From: Pseudomonadota bacterium
Lineage (GTDB): Bacteria; Pseudomonadota; Alphaproteobacteria; Caulobacterales; Caulobacteraceae
Assembly: GCA_018241995.1 (NCBI GenBank)
Contig: JAFECT010000003.1
Span: 62,001 to 126,000, forward strand
Direction of reading: 5' to 3'
Length of the DNA stretch: 64,000 nt
The notes beneath the pieces are model-generated. The model had not been told where the DNA came from. It searched no databases and saw only the letters and a list, made by a program, of their open reading frames with translations. The translations under genes and the position numbers were made by a program. Position 1 is the first letter of the stretch. The number at the start of each line of letters is the position of its first letter. Of the stretch, positions 1 through 7,713 are shown piece by piece.

Positions 1-355
1 CCATCGGCTTGAGCGAGGGGTCCGAGCCTTTCCAGGTCCAGATCAGGGTGCGGCCGAGATCCTGGCGCGTCATGGCCGCGTTGGCATGAGGGTAGGCGGT
101 GCGCAGCCAGTCATGGAAGCGATCCCACTGGCTCCAGTCGTTCTTCGAGGCGTCCTGGTTCGAGACGGTCCGGAAGCGGATGGCCTCGGACAGGTGACGG
201 GCGGCGCCGGCCACATCCACCTCGACCGGCGGCGCGACATGAGCCGCGGGCGGGGGCACGGGCGGCTTCCAGGTCGCCGCGCGGACCGCAATCGCCAACA
301 CCAGCAGAAGCAGCGCGCCCAGCAGCACGCCTCCGATCTTCAGCACGCCCTTCAT
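1..355 (-). CDS. M20 family carboxypeptidase, N-terminal part (cut by window edge)
   Basis: Only the first 118 codons lie in the window and the frame stays open to base 1. The product starts MKGVLKIGG, has one hydrophobic N-terminal segment (residues about 5-27) that would anchor or export it, a Pro-rich linker, then a region of the type LSEAIRFRTVSNQD and a WDRFHDWLRTAYP segment. This matches the start of CPS1-like (carboxypeptidase S) M20 zinc peptidases. The metal-binding residues lie beyond the edge, so activity cannot be judged. It is divergent from the next gene, also M20, and the 146-bp gap between them must hold both promoters. The family call is inference from the N-terminus. Confidence 0.75.
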   Translation of the reverse strand, partial: MKGVLKIGGVLLGALLLLVLAIAVRAATWKPPVPPPAAHVAPPVEVDVAGAARHLSEAIRFRTVSNQDASKNDWSQWDRFHDWLRTAYPHANAAMTRQDLGRTLIWTWKGSDPSLKPM

Positions 356-501
356 TCGCCCCTCCCCCGAGGACCCGCATCGCCGCGCGGGATTGCCGTG
401 AGACGCTAGCAGCGGAGCAGCCGCGGCGGGACTCCGAAATCCGCGCCTCTGGCGCCGCTTCGATTCTGCGCTAGGCTCCGCCGACCTTGGGGAGGATCAA
501 C

Positions 502-2031
502 ATGCAAAGCGGTGGTGCGGGCGCGGATCGGCGCGCGGTGTTGGGCATGGGCGCGGCGGCGGCCGTGACGCTGGCGGCGCCGGCGATCGCACGGGTGGCT
601 TCGACGGACATGGGGCGCATTCGCGCCGAGATCGACAAGCGCCAGGACGAGGCGGTCGAGCGGCTGCGCAGTTGGATCGCGCTGCCGGGCATCGCGGCCG
701 AGAACCGCAACATGGCCGAGGCCTGCGACCAGACCATGAAGCTGCTCTCCGACGCCGGCTTTCAGCACGTGGAGAAGGTCCCCACCGACGGCCATCCGGG
801 CATCTTCGCCACCCTCGACGCCGGCGCCAAGAAGACCGTGGCGCTATACTTCATGTACGACGTCAAGCAGTTCGACCCGGCGGAATGGTCGTCTCCGCCT
901 CTGGCGGGCGCCATCGTCGAGCGGCCGGGCCTGGGCAAGGTGATGATCGGCCGCGGCGCCGTGAACCAGAAGGGGCCGGAGGCCACTTTCCTCGCCGCGC
1001 TGCACGCGATCCGCGCCGCGGGCCAGAAGCTGCCGGTCAATCTGGTCCTGGTGGCCGAGGGCGAGGAGGAGATCGGCTCCCCGCACTTCCATCAGGTGGT
1101 GCAGCGGCCCGATATCGCAGCGGCCTTGAGGCGTTGCCGCGAGGTCTACATGCCCTTCGCCTCGCAGAACCCGTCGGATGGCGGCGTCACCGTCTACCTC
1201 GGCGCCAAGGGCGTGGTGGAGATGGAGCTGATCTCGTCCGGCGCCCGCTGGGGCCGGGGGCCTGAGAAGGACATCCATTCCAGCGAAAAGGCGCGGCTGG
1301 ACAGCCCGGCCTGGCACCTGGTCAAGGCGCTCTCGACCCTGGTCAGCGAGGACGGCAACGACATCGCCATCCCAGGCTACGCCGCCAAGGCGCGGCCGCT
1401 ATCGCCGACCGAAAAGGCCATGATCGCCGAGGTGGCGCGGCGCACCTCGGAAGCGGGGGCCATGAAGCAGATGGGGGTCAAGCACTGGGTGCACGACCTC
1501 GACTGGCAGGGCGCGCTGGAGCGGCTGGCGGCGGTCCCGACCATCAATATCGAAGGCCTGGTCGGCGGCTATACCGGCATGGGCGGCAAGACCATCCTGC
1601 CGGGCAAGGCCACGGCCAAGCTCGACCTGCGCCTGGTGCCCGATATGACGGCCAAGGAGGCCGCCGCCGCGATCCGCGCGCACCTGGACCGGAACGGCTT
1701 CGCCGACATCGAGATGAAGGTCTCCGGCGGCTATGACCCGACCTCGACGCCGGCCGACTCCGCGCTGATCCGCACCGAGATCGAGGTCTATCGCAAGAAC
1801 GGCATCGACCCGGTGATCCTGCCCAGGCTCGCGGGCTCCTGGCCGGGCTATGTCTTCACCGGCGCCCCGCTGAACATGCCCGCGGGCCACTTCGGCCTCG
1901 GCCACGGCAACGGGGCGCATGCGCCGGACGAGTACTACCTGATCGAGTCGGCCAATCCGAAGGTGCAGGGCATGGCCGGCGCGGCCTACTCCCACGTGGA
2001 GTTCCTGTGGGCGCTGGCGGCGGCGAAGTAG
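502..2031 (+). CDS. Tat-exported M20/M25/M40 family metallo-hydrolase with altered metal ligands
   Basis: The protein has 509 residues. ATG 502 is chosen because GGAGG sits at 491-495; an in-frame TTG at 487 lies upstream of that site. The N-terminus (DRRAVLGMGAAAAVTLAAPAIA) is a twin-arginine signal. The M20 scaffold is clear: EGEEEIGS (Glu189/190, the catalytic and metal glutamates), a dimerisation domain in the middle, and GAHAPDE (His473). The usual HYDVQP reads MYDVKQ (Met118, Asp120) and the usual GRGasDdKG reads GRGAVNQKG (Asn155). Thus a metal-binding His and the bridging Asp are replaced. It may be a divergent subfamily with different metal use, or a non-catalytic binder. Family call firm, activity uncertain. 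Confidence 0.85.
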   Translation: MQSGGAGADRRAVLGMGAAAAVTLAAPAIARVASTDMGRIRAEIDKRQDEAVERLRSWIALPGIAAENRNMAEACDQTMKLLSDAGFQHVEKVPTDGHPGIFATLDAGAKKTVALYFMYDVKQFDPAEWSSPPLAGAIVERPGLGKVMIGRGAVNQKGPEATFLAALHAIRAAGQKLPVNLVLVAEGEEEIGSPHFHQVVQRPDIAAALRRCREVYMPFASQNPSDGGVTVYLGAKGVVEMELISSGARWGRGPEKDIHSSEKARLDSPAWHLVKALSTLVSEDGNDIAIPGYAAKARPLSPTEKAMIAEVARRTSEAGAMKQMGVKHWVHDLDWQGALERLAAVPTINIEGLVGGYTGMGGKTILPGKATAKLDLRLVPDMTAKEAAAAIRAHLDRNGFADIEMKVSGGYDPTSTPADSALIRTEIEVYRKNGIDPVILPRLAGSWPGYVFTGAPLNMPAGHFGLGHGNGAHAPDEYYLIESANPKVQGMAGAAYSHVEFLWALAAAK

Positions 2032-2085
2032 GTCGCTAGGTGAAGGCGCGCCCTCCCGTGGTCGGGAAGACGCGCTGCCTTGCGT

Positions 2086-2751
2086 TCAGTAGCCGCCGCC
2101 GCGGGTCGCCTGCAGCATGATGTTCATGGTCTGGGGCGTGCGCTCGGGGCTGTCGAACATCAGGTAGCCGACGCCGCTGCCGCGCCCGTCGCCCGCGACC
2201 GCCATCTGGCCCGTTACGGGCGCGCCGTGCAGGGTGGCGCGGAAGGCGACCTGGCTCATGCGGTCGGAGGGGTCAGTCTGCTGGCCGATGATCTGCGGCG
2301 GGCCGTCGAAGTAGTCCGACACGCCCTGCACCAGGCCCTGCACCAGCTGCGACGCGCGCGGTGATCCGCCGAGCTGGGTCACGAACACATAGCCGGCCTG
2401 GGAGCGGATCGGCCGCATGCCCTGTGGCGCGCCGATGACCTGCAGCGCCCCGCCTTGCGGCCCCGTGGCGCCGGGATAGCCGCCCTGGGCGGGGGGATAG
2501 CCCTGGGGCGCATAGCCGCCGCCCTGGCCCTGATCGTAGGACGGCTGGGGATAGAGGCCTTGGCCCTGGGCCTGACCCTGCATCGGTTGCTGGCCCTGCA
2601 TGGGGTTCTGAGCCATCTGGCCCTGGCCGTTCGGCCACGCGCCCTGGCCGTTGGAGTAAGGCGCGGGCTGGTTGGCCGCGGTCTTGGGGCCGCAGGCCGC
2701 CAGGGTCAGAAGCGCCACGGCCGCGACGCCCATAAAGCCGGTCTTCAACAT
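2086..2751 (-). CDS. Q/G/P-rich putative lipoprotein
   Basis: The protein has 221 residues. ATG at 2751 follows GGAG at a good distance; the frame stays open further upstream but without a site. The N-terminus carries a lipobox (LLTLAACG), so an outer-membrane or periplasmic lipoprotein is likely. Residues about 30-95 are low complexity with repeated MQGQ/GQG/PQGYPP units. The C-terminal half (from about residue 100) is ordered: a VFVTQLGG stretch, an amphipathic segment and a GYLMFDSP strand, suggesting a small alpha/beta domain. I do not recognise the family. It is divergent from the cysteine peptidase gene across 154 bp. Confidence 0.7.
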   Translation of the reverse strand: MLKTGFMGVAAVALLTLAACGPKTAANQPAPYSNGQGAWPNGQGQMAQNPMQGQQPMQGQAQGQGLYPQPSYDQGQGGGYAPQGYPPAQGGYPGATGPQGGALQVIGAPQGMRPIRSQAGYVFVTQLGGSPRASQLVQGLVQGVSDYFDGPPQIIGQQTDPSDRMSQVAFRATLHGAPVTGQMAVAGDGRGSGVGYLMFDSPERTPQTMNIMLQATRGGGY

Positions 2752-2905
2752 CTCAAAGTCTCCGGTTCGTGCCGTCGGCCGCCCTTGCGACGCCCGATGA
2801 CGCCATCTGACCCGGTCGCCCGCTCGGGGTCTGTGAGGCGCCTCACAGGCCGAGCGGGGCCGCCTGCGCTCTGATGCGGAAGAGACGGAGCGAGGCTGGG
2901 ACGCC

Positions 2906-3538
2906 ATGCGAAAGACGATGCTGAAGCCAATGTTCGCCGCGGCGTTGCTCCTCGCGGCCGCCGCCTGCGGTCCAGTCGCGAATGCGCCTCAGGCGAACGC
3001 ACCCACGGTCAATGCCTGGGGCTATCTGACCGCGCCCCTGCCAGCCGTCGACCTGCCGATCCGCGACGTGCCGCAGCAGACGCCGGTGTGGTGCTGGGCG
3101 GCGGTATCGCAGCAGATCATCCTGGCCTCGCGCGGGCCGCAAGCCACGCCGCCGCAGTGCGCCCTCGTCGCCATGGCCAACGGCGCCCCGCCCGAGGTCT
3201 GCTGCAACGGCCCCAATCCGCAGTGCCTCCGGATGGGCTCGATCCCGCAGATCCAGGGCCTGATCCGGCAGTTCGGCGGCCGCACCTCGACCGCGGCCCC
3301 GCCCACCGATCCCCTGACCCTCTACCGCGCCCTCGCGTCAGGTCACGCGGTGGTGATCGGCATGGTCACCGGCCCCAACGCCGGCCACGTGGTGGTGGCG
3401 CGCGGCATGTCGTTCGTTGAGACGCCCTACGGCTGGGAGGCGATGGTCCACATCAACGACCCGATGGCCTACGAGACCCGCCCCGTGCCCTTCCACGCCC
3501 TTGTCGGCGCCTGGCAGGCGGCCATCGTCATCGACTGA
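2906..3538 (+). CDS. Papain-like cysteine peptidase (AvrRpt2/C70-like), exported
   Basis: The protein has 210 residues with a lipoprotein-like signal (LLLAAAACGP). The mature part contains QTPVWCWAAVSQQII, the Q...CWA active-site helix typical of the papain-like C70/C39-like group, with Cys in WCWAA as nucleophile. AGHVVVARG supplies a histidine and HINDPM a plausible third catalytic residue. Four further Cys (PPQC, VCCN, PQC) between the Cys and His motifs could form disulfides. Such proteins are secreted or periplasmic proteases; the substrate is unknown. Confidence 0.75.
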   Translation: MRKTMLKPMFAAALLLAAAACGPVANAPQANAPTVNAWGYLTAPLPAVDLPIRDVPQQTPVWCWAAVSQQIILASRGPQATPPQCALVAMANGAPPEVCCNGPNPQCLRMGSIPQIQGLIRQFGGRTSTAAPPTDPLTLYRALASGHAVVIGMVTGPNAGHVVVARGMSFVETPYGWEAMVHINDPMAYETRPVPFHALVGAWQAAIVID

Positions 3539-3541
3539 GCC

Positions 3542-4759
3542 TCAGGCCTTCGCGGTGTCGGCGTCCTGGCACGGCGTCACCTCGCGCCAGGCCATGCCAA
3601 GCGCGCCCGAATGAAGGGCCACGCAGACCTGCTGCCCGACCGTGACCTTGTTGTAGAGTTTGGCGTCCTCGATCCTGGTTTCATCACGCTGTGGCCCCCA
3701 GGGCGCGACGATCACGTACCAATGGGTGGAGCGACCGTTGTAGACGTGCCTGTCGATCACCTGGGTCGGGTAGATCCTTGCCGGCGCCCTATCCAGTTGC
3801 ACGTCAGCCTCGACCAGCACGCCCGCGCCCCAGGCGGCGATCAGTCCGCCGGCCAGCCACCAGCCGCCGTTCCGACCGAACACCGAACGGTCCAGGAACC
3901 AAAGAGCGCCAAGGCCGGCCAGTCCGATCGCCAGGGCCGGCGCAAGGACCGGCTCGTTGCTGAGCAGGTTCTGCTCGAACGCCACGTCGCGGATGCCCAG
4001 GGCTGCGCCGCCGAGGAACAGGCCCATGAGGGGCGTTCGCGCATCCGAAGCCAGGCTAAAGGCGCTGAAACGCCGCCCTGCCAGCGCCAACAGCACGAAG
4101 CCGACGAGAGGCAGCAGCGTTGCAACCGCCGCCACCAGGGCGCGGGGCTCAGGCAGGAACCCGATCCACAACGCGACCGCAAATCCCAACAGGCTGGCGC
4201 CGCCGCCGGCCTTGGACCAGATGCGCAGGGCGCGGGCCCGCTCGTCCGCTGTTGCGCCATAGGCTGGATCGTCCAGCATCGCCTGTCGCGCCTTGACCGC
4301 CTCCTGTTGGTCCAAAGTGGGCGCGTACTGAAACCACGAGCCGATGGCCGTCGCGTCGAACAGATTGACCTCCAGCGGCTTTTCGGAGGCGTCCGCCATC
4401 TCCAGGCGTAGCCGTGACGGCAGGCGCGAGCGCTCGATGATGCGGTAACCGGCGATCTGCGACCGGTGCAGGCGGCGATGCACAAGCGGCCCGCGCGCTT
4501 CGAACGCATCGTCGGTCAGGGTGACAGAGGTCAGGGCGGTGTCGCAGAACGTCTTGATCGCAAACCAGGCGATCCAGACCACCACCGGGATCGTCAAAAG
4601 CTGCCAGGGCGAGGCGCGACCCGACAGCAGTTGGGACACGACACCAACATTCACAACCGCGGCGATGACCACCACGGCCAGCCCGAGACCGGCGATTATA
4701 CGGACGGGCCAATCCTCTCTCAGGATCTTCGGATAGGTCAGCGACTTCGGTTCGGCCAT
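3542..4759 (-). CDS. Polytopic membrane protein of unknown function
   Basis: The protein has 405 residues. ATG 4759 is preceded by GAGGACC. There are two membrane helices near residues 20-70, then a soluble segment that reads like a PH-like domain (TDDAFEARGPLVHRRLHRSQ), then about five more helices (residues 185-300). The tail contains a beta-rich segment (THWYVIVAPWGPQ) ending GQQVCVALHSGALGMAW, resembling soluble tails seen in small inner-membrane proteins. I do not recognise a named family. It is convergent with the cysteine peptidase gene, with 3 bp between the stop codons. Confidence 0.65.
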   Translation of the reverse strand: MAEPKSLTYPKILREDWPVRIIAGLGLAVVVIAAVVNVGVVSQLLSGRASPWQLLTIPVVVWIAWFAIKTFCDTALTSVTLTDDAFEARGPLVHRRLHRSQIAGYRIIERSRLPSRLRLEMADASEKPLEVNLFDATAIGSWFQYAPTLDQQEAVKARQAMLDDPAYGATADERARALRIWSKAGGGASLLGFAVALWIGFLPEPRALVAAVATLLPLVGFVLLALAGRRFSAFSLASDARTPLMGLFLGGAALGIRDVAFEQNLLSNEPVLAPALAIGLAGLGALWFLDRSVFGRNGGWWLAGGLIAAWGAGVLVEADVQLDRAPARIYPTQVIDRHVYNGRSTHWYVIVAPWGPQRDETRIEDAKLYNKVTVGQQVCVALHSGALGMAWREVTPCQDADTAKA

Positions 4760-4820
4760 GCATGGTCCTCGCTTGCAGCGTGACTATGCATGGGCGTGCA
4801 ACTCGGCGGAAGCGGGGAGC

Positions 4821-5000
4821 TTACGGCATGGGCGGGCGCGGGTCGGACTTGGGGACGGCCTGGGGCTCCTCGGCTATCACCTCGCGATAGTCGCGCAGGA
4901 TCTGGCGGGCGCGCTCGATCTGAGCGCTGAGTTCGGCGCAGACCCGATCGCCTTCCTCGAAGGAAACGGGCTCTTCCGGCCGTTTGTCGGTACGCGACAT
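4821..5000 (-). CDS. Small hypothetical protein, 59 aa
   Basis: A short reading frame starting MSRTDKRPEEP and ending at a TAA at 4821-4823. The middle (residues about 15-42, EEGDRVCAELSAQIERARQI) is a charged amphipathic helix, and the tail is Pro-rich and disordered. It has no signal or membrane segment. It fills an otherwise empty stretch between the membrane protein and the permease and keeps good codon bias. Function unknown. Confidence 0.5.
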   Translation of the reverse strand: MSRTDKRPEEPVSFEEGDRVCAELSAQIERARQILRDYREVIAEEPQAVPKSDPRPPMP

Positions 5001-5097
5001 GGCGCAGAGAACCCGGACTAACGCAAACGGTTGCAGAACGGCGTTCGCTTTGGCGGCGCTTTACGCTCCAAGGGTTGCGGGCGCCCCGCCAGGGGTT

Positions 5098-6876
5098 TCA
5101 GTGCGGATGCAGCGGCCAGAAGAAGGCGATCAGCGGCGTGCCGGCGCAGATCACCAGGAGCGAAAGCGGGGCGCCCAGCCGCGGATAGTCGATGAAGCGA
5201 TAGCCGCCCGGCGCCATCACCAGCGTATTGCACTGGTGCCCGACGGGCGTGAGGAAATCGCAGGCCGCGCCCAGCGCCACACCCATCAGCAGAGGATCGG
5301 GCGCGATGCCCAGCCGCTTGGCCACGCCCACCGCTACAGGCCCCAGGATCAGCACTGTCGGCGCATTGTGGAGGAACGGCGCGGCCAGCATCGAGGCGGT
5401 GAGCAGCGCGCCCAGCACCAGCCATGCCGGGGCGCCGGAGAACCACTGCGACAGGGTGCTGGCGATCAACTCCACCCCGCCGGTCGACTGCAACGCCTCG
5501 CTGACCGGGATCAACGCCGCGATCAGCACGAGCACAGGACCCTCCAGTGCGCAGTACGCCTCGCGCATCGGGATGCAGCGGAAGGCCACCATGGCGAAGG
5601 CGGCGGCGAAGAAGGCGATGGCGATGGGCAGGACCTTCAGCGCCACCAGGATCATGGCCGTGGCCAGGATCACCGCCGGCAGGATCAGCGGCCGCTTGGC
5701 GCCCAGCTGCACCGTGCGCTCCGCCAGGGGCAGGAGGCCGAGCTCTGAGAGCGCGGACGAGAGGTCGGTCTCGGCGCCGCGCAGCAACAGCACGTCGCCG
5801 GCCTGGATCGCGGCGGCCTGCAGCCGGCGCACGGTGCGCCCGCCCGAGCGCGACACCGCCAGCACCTTCACATTGAAACGGCCCTGCAGGTCGACCCGCT
5901 TGGGCGTGGCGCCGACCAGTTCGGAGCCGGGATCGACCACCACCTCGATGGAGCGCACCTCACCCTTGCCGCCGGCGCGCTCGATAGGGTGGTCGGCGCG
6001 GTGAGGTTTCAGTTTCAGATCGGCGATCAGGCGATGCAGGGCGTTCTCTTCGCCCTCCAGAACCACTACGTCGCCGGCGCGCAGCAGGGTGTTCGGATGC
6101 GGAGCGGAGCGCCGCTTCCCGTCGCGGATCAGGGCCGAGATCGTGACCGCGCCGCCGCCCAGGGTGTTCACCCGGCGGATGCGGCGAGGGGTGAAATCCT
6201 CAGGAGCCTCGGCCTCGGTGACATAGCTGTTCGAGGCCAGGACCTCGTTCAGCGCGGTCTTGCCGGTGCGGTTGCGCGGCAGGAGCGGGTAGGCGAAAGC
6301 CAGGAACACCAGGCCCACCGCCGTCAGGGACAGGCCGACGGGGGCGAAGTCGTACATGGCGAAAGGTTTGCCGAGCGTGTGCTCGCGCACTTCCGAGACG
6401 ATGATGTTGGGCGAGGTGCCGACCAGGGTCACAAGGCCGCCGAGCAGGGACGCGAAGGCCATGGGCATCAGCAGGCGCGAGATCGACGTGCCCGTGCGCC
6501 GCGACAGCTGCGAGGCCACGGGCATCAGGATCGCCAGGGCGCCGACGTTCTTGGTGGCCATGGACAGCAAGGCCGTGGCGCTGACCAGGGCCGGGACCTG
6601 GGTGCGCTCGTTGTTGAGCCTGCCGAGGATGGGCCGCAGCGCCACCTCGACGATGCCCGACCGCGCGAAGGCGGCGCTGACCACCAGGGCCATGGCGATG
6701 ATCAGCACCACGTCGTTCTTGAAACCGTCGAAGGCGGTCTTGGCCGGGATCACCCCCAGCAGCACGCCCGCCAGCAGCGACCCCAACGCCACCAGGTCGT
6801 AACGGACCCGGCCCCAGACGAACATGGCGAGCGTGCCGAGGATCAGCGCGAAGGCCAGCATCTGCGAATGGGTCAA
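5098..6876 (-). CDS. SLC13/ArsB-type permease with TrkA-C (RCK) domains
   Basis: An anion or dicarboxylate transporter of the inner membrane, about 592 residues. The start is uncertain: the TTG at 6876 has GGAG six bases upstream (6883-6886); another TTG at 6891 and an ATG at 6861 are in frame without such a site. Membrane helices fill residues 1-180. Two tandem RCK-C domains follow (about 210-370; GDVVVLEGEENALHRL and GDVLLLRGAETDLSSA), and a second helical half contains LIPVSEALQSTGG and FLTPVGHQCNTLV, typical of SLC13/citrate transporter proteins. Substrate (sulfate, dicarboxylate or other) cannot be read from sequence. Confidence 0.85.
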   Translation of the reverse strand: MTHSQMLAFALILGTLAMFVWGRVRYDLVALGSLLAGVLLGVIPAKTAFDGFKNDVVLIIAMALVVSAAFARSGIVEVALRPILGRLNNERTQVPALVSATALLSMATKNVGALAILMPVASQLSRRTGTSISRLLMPMAFASLLGGLVTLVGTSPNIIVSEVREHTLGKPFAMYDFAPVGLSLTAVGLVFLAFAYPLLPRNRTGKTALNEVLASNSYVTEAEAPEDFTPRRIRRVNTLGGGAVTISALIRDGKRRSAPHPNTLLRAGDVVVLEGEENALHRLIADLKLKPHRADHPIERAGGKGEVRSIEVVVDPGSELVGATPKRVDLQGRFNVKVLAVSRSGGRTVRRLQAAAIQAGDVLLLRGAETDLSSALSELGLLPLAERTVQLGAKRPLILPAVILATAMILVALKVLPIAIAFFAAAFAMVAFRCIPMREAYCALEGPVLVLIAALIPVSEALQSTGGVELIASTLSQWFSGAPAWLVLGALLTASMLAAPFLHNAPTVLILGPVAVGVAKRLGIAPDPLLMGVALGAACDFLTPVGHQCNTLVMAPGGYRFIDYPRLGAPLSLLVICAGTPLIAFFWPLHPH

Positions 6877-6992
6877 GGGCGGCTCCGTCAAACAAGCGTG
6901 GCGGTGCGATAACGGCCGAGGCGGTGAAAAGGTGCGCCGTCGCCAAGCGGATTTCTGCGCGCTACGAAGAACCCCCTGAGTTCGGAGGCTGA

Positions 6993-7616
6993 ATGGGCGC
7001 GCTATCGCGGTTGAAGGTCGGCGTCGATGTGCCCTGGGTGACCAGCTGGTCCGACGAGGCGCTGATCGGGGTCAGGCCGTGCCCCAGCGTCGACGGACGT
7101 CTGGCCATTGTGCAGCAGGAACGGCCAGGGTCGGGCCGTCCGCAGTATTCGATGAACCACCTCCGCCGTCAGCGGGAATCGGTGCGCGCGCGGCTATGCC
7201 CGATGTGCGGCCGGCCCACGCCGGACGACGACCGCTGGAGCCAGGTTGCGCGCCCGAGCTCCGCGGGTGTGCTGCGCGCAAGGGGCTTCGGGGCCATGCT
7301 GCCGCGCGATCTGCCGGACGAGCGGGTGGTGCTGAACGCGGGCTCCACCACGCCCCTGCACCGCGCCTGCGCTGAGCGCGCCCTGCTGCACTGTCCGCAC
7401 CTGAAGGCCTATCCCAACCACGAGCTCCGGCCGTTTCCGAGGACCTGGGGGGTCATGCCGTTGATGGTCGAGGCCGAACCCGAGGCCCAGCCGCGCCATG
7501 CCCTGCAGATGCAAGCCTCCCCGCCGCCGCGCCTGCCGGTGATGGTGGTCAGCTTCCTGCAGCTCTGCGGCGTGACCGACGACGTCGATCCGCACTGGCG
7601 CAAGGGCCTGCCGTGA
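6993..7616 (+). CDS. Hypothetical protein with CPMC zinc-binding motif
   Basis: The protein has 207 residues. ATG 6993 has GGAGG just upstream (about 6984-6988). It starts VPWVTSWSDE and carries LCPMCGRPTPDDD, a zinc-knuckle-like CxxC, and a second Cys/His cluster (HRACAERALLHCPH) about 60 residues on, so a four-ligand zinc site is plausible. It has no signal peptide or membrane segment. I do not recognise the family. Confidence 0.6.
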   Translation: MGALSRLKVGVDVPWVTSWSDEALIGVRPCPSVDGRLAIVQQERPGSGRPQYSMNHLRRQRESVRARLCPMCGRPTPDDDRWSQVARPSSAGVLRARGFGAMLPRDLPDERVVLNAGSTTPLHRACAERALLHCPHLKAYPNHELRPFPRTWGVMPLMVEAEPEAQPRHALQMQASPPPRLPVMVVSFLQLCGVTDDVDPHWRKGLP

Positions 7617-7627
7617 AAGCTGCGGGC

Positions 7628-7659
7628 GGCGCGCGCACGGCATGGTCAGATCGCGCGCC
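7628..7659. repeat. Inverted repeat after the CPMC protein gene
   Basis: An 8-bp perfect inverted repeat (GGCGCGCG ... CGCGCGCC) with a 16-nt spacer lies between the hypothetical gene and the M61 gene. No T-run follows, so it is at best a weak or factor-assisted terminator or a processing hairpin. Confidence 0.35.
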
Positions 7660-7713
7660 AGCCGATATCACCGTCGACCTCAAGTTCTCCGCGCGCCCAG
7701 GAGTATCTCCGCC

